Shown here: in pieces, positions 63,882-64,000 of the stretch
How the letters are laid out: each line of letters starts with the position of its first letter
Position numbering within the stretch: the stretch's first letter is position 1
Assembly: GCF_001015195.1 (NCBI RefSeq)
Contig: NZ_LDES01000007.1
Location: 1-64,000, forward strand
Origin: Sphingomonas sp. Y57
Lineage (GTDB): Bacteria; Pseudomonadota; Alphaproteobacteria; Sphingomonadales; Sphingomonadaceae
Direction: 5' to 3'
DNA: 64,000 nt
The notes under the pieces: model-generated
What the model was told of the DNA's origin: nothing
What the model saw: only the letters and a program-made list of their open reading frames with translations
The model's database searches: none
Position numbers and translations under genes: made by a program

Positions 63882-64000
63882 TCAGCTCGCCTGCGCGAAC
63901 GTCTTGGCGGCGCTGGAATAGCGCCCCGACAGCAGCGCGCCGGCATCGTCTGCGATCGTTTCGAGCCCCAATTCCTCGAGCATACGGAACGCCGTTGAGA
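63882..64000 (-). CDS. C-terminal 38 residues of a gene cut by window edge
   Basis: The frame enters from the right edge and encodes STAFRMLEELGLETIADDAG and ALLSGRYSSAAKTFAQAS before a stop at 63882-63884, one base before the hydrolase start. The family is not recognised. The overlap with the hydrolase start suggests it is the preceding gene of the same operon. Confidence 0.5.
   Translation of the reverse strand, partial: STAFRMLEELGLETIADDAGALLSGRYSSAAKTFAQAS

Overview
The window looks like chromosome of a sphingomonad (order Sphingomonadales; a Rhizorhabdus, Sphingomonas or Sphingobium relative). This is inferred from the high GC content, the alphaproteobacterial TCA gene order, a large TonB-dependent receptor next to a Rieske oxygenase, several aromatic-catabolism modules, and GC-rich inverted-repeat elements of the 'cgtcatcccggc...gccgggatgacg' type. 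No rRNA, tRNA or CRISPR array was found.

The first half (1-32 kb) is mostly housekeeping. It starts with the end of a flagellar cluster (fliK 3' end, fliL), closed by a strong hairpin terminator, followed by three small conserved genes. A minus-strand TCA block mdh-sucD-sucA-sucB-lpdA covers 2.1-9.8 kb and has no sucC. An exported TPR-CHAT protein, zapE and a hotdog thioesterase follow. The succinate dehydrogenase genes are split: sdhB lies at 14.7 kb and sdhCDA at 22.4-25 kb. Between them is a 6.9-kb envelope module: a Wzx-type flippase, a GT-D-like glycosyltransferase, two nucleotidyltransferases, a CDP-alcohol phosphatidyltransferase and a HIT protein. This module may make and export a phosphodiester-linked polyol lipid or glycan (inference). 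Then come a soluble chemotaxis transducer, an SDR, prmA, a periplasmic-propeller diguanylate cyclase and an EVE protein.

The second half (32-64 kb) is accessory. YciI, AhpD-like, cupin and MocR genes lead into a catabolic island at 34.9-43.7 kb: an unknown 119-aa protein, Rieske oxygenase alpha subunit, acetamidase/formamidase, fumarylacetoacetate-hydrolase-family enzyme, SnoaL-like protein, TonB receptor, AraC regulator and HpcH/HpaI aldolase. The island is bracketed by two copies of a MocR gene 3' end, one intact and one a remnant, which suggests insertion or recombination there. A DJ-1/PfpI protein divergent from a LysR regulator follows.

At 46.4-48.5 kb there is a broken anti-plasmid/phage locus. 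An AAA+ ATPase (IetA-like) is followed by the N-terminal stub of its partner (IetS-like, normally a subtilisin-type protease). The stub is cut off by an IS21-family istB remnant.

From 48.7 kb to the end there is a degradation region. It holds a nitronate monooxygenase, an Old-Yellow-Enzyme/2,4-dienoyl-CoA-reductase type flavoprotein, an aldehyde dehydrogenase, an SDR, two SnoaL-like proteins, a GST and a TetR regulator with a clear palindromic operator. A tightly overlapping minus-strand operon follows: alpha/beta hydrolase, VOC protein, an unknown 84-aa protein, an FAD monooxygenase resembling salicylyl-/anthraniloyl-CoA hydroxylases, an aryl-acid AMP ligase and a quinone-oxidoreductase-type dehydrogenase. 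Two promoters with the same layout (TTGACA, 17 bp, TCATAT) drive minus-strand genes in this part. The likely job is CoA-dependent breakdown of an aromatic acid. The substrate cannot be read from the sequence.
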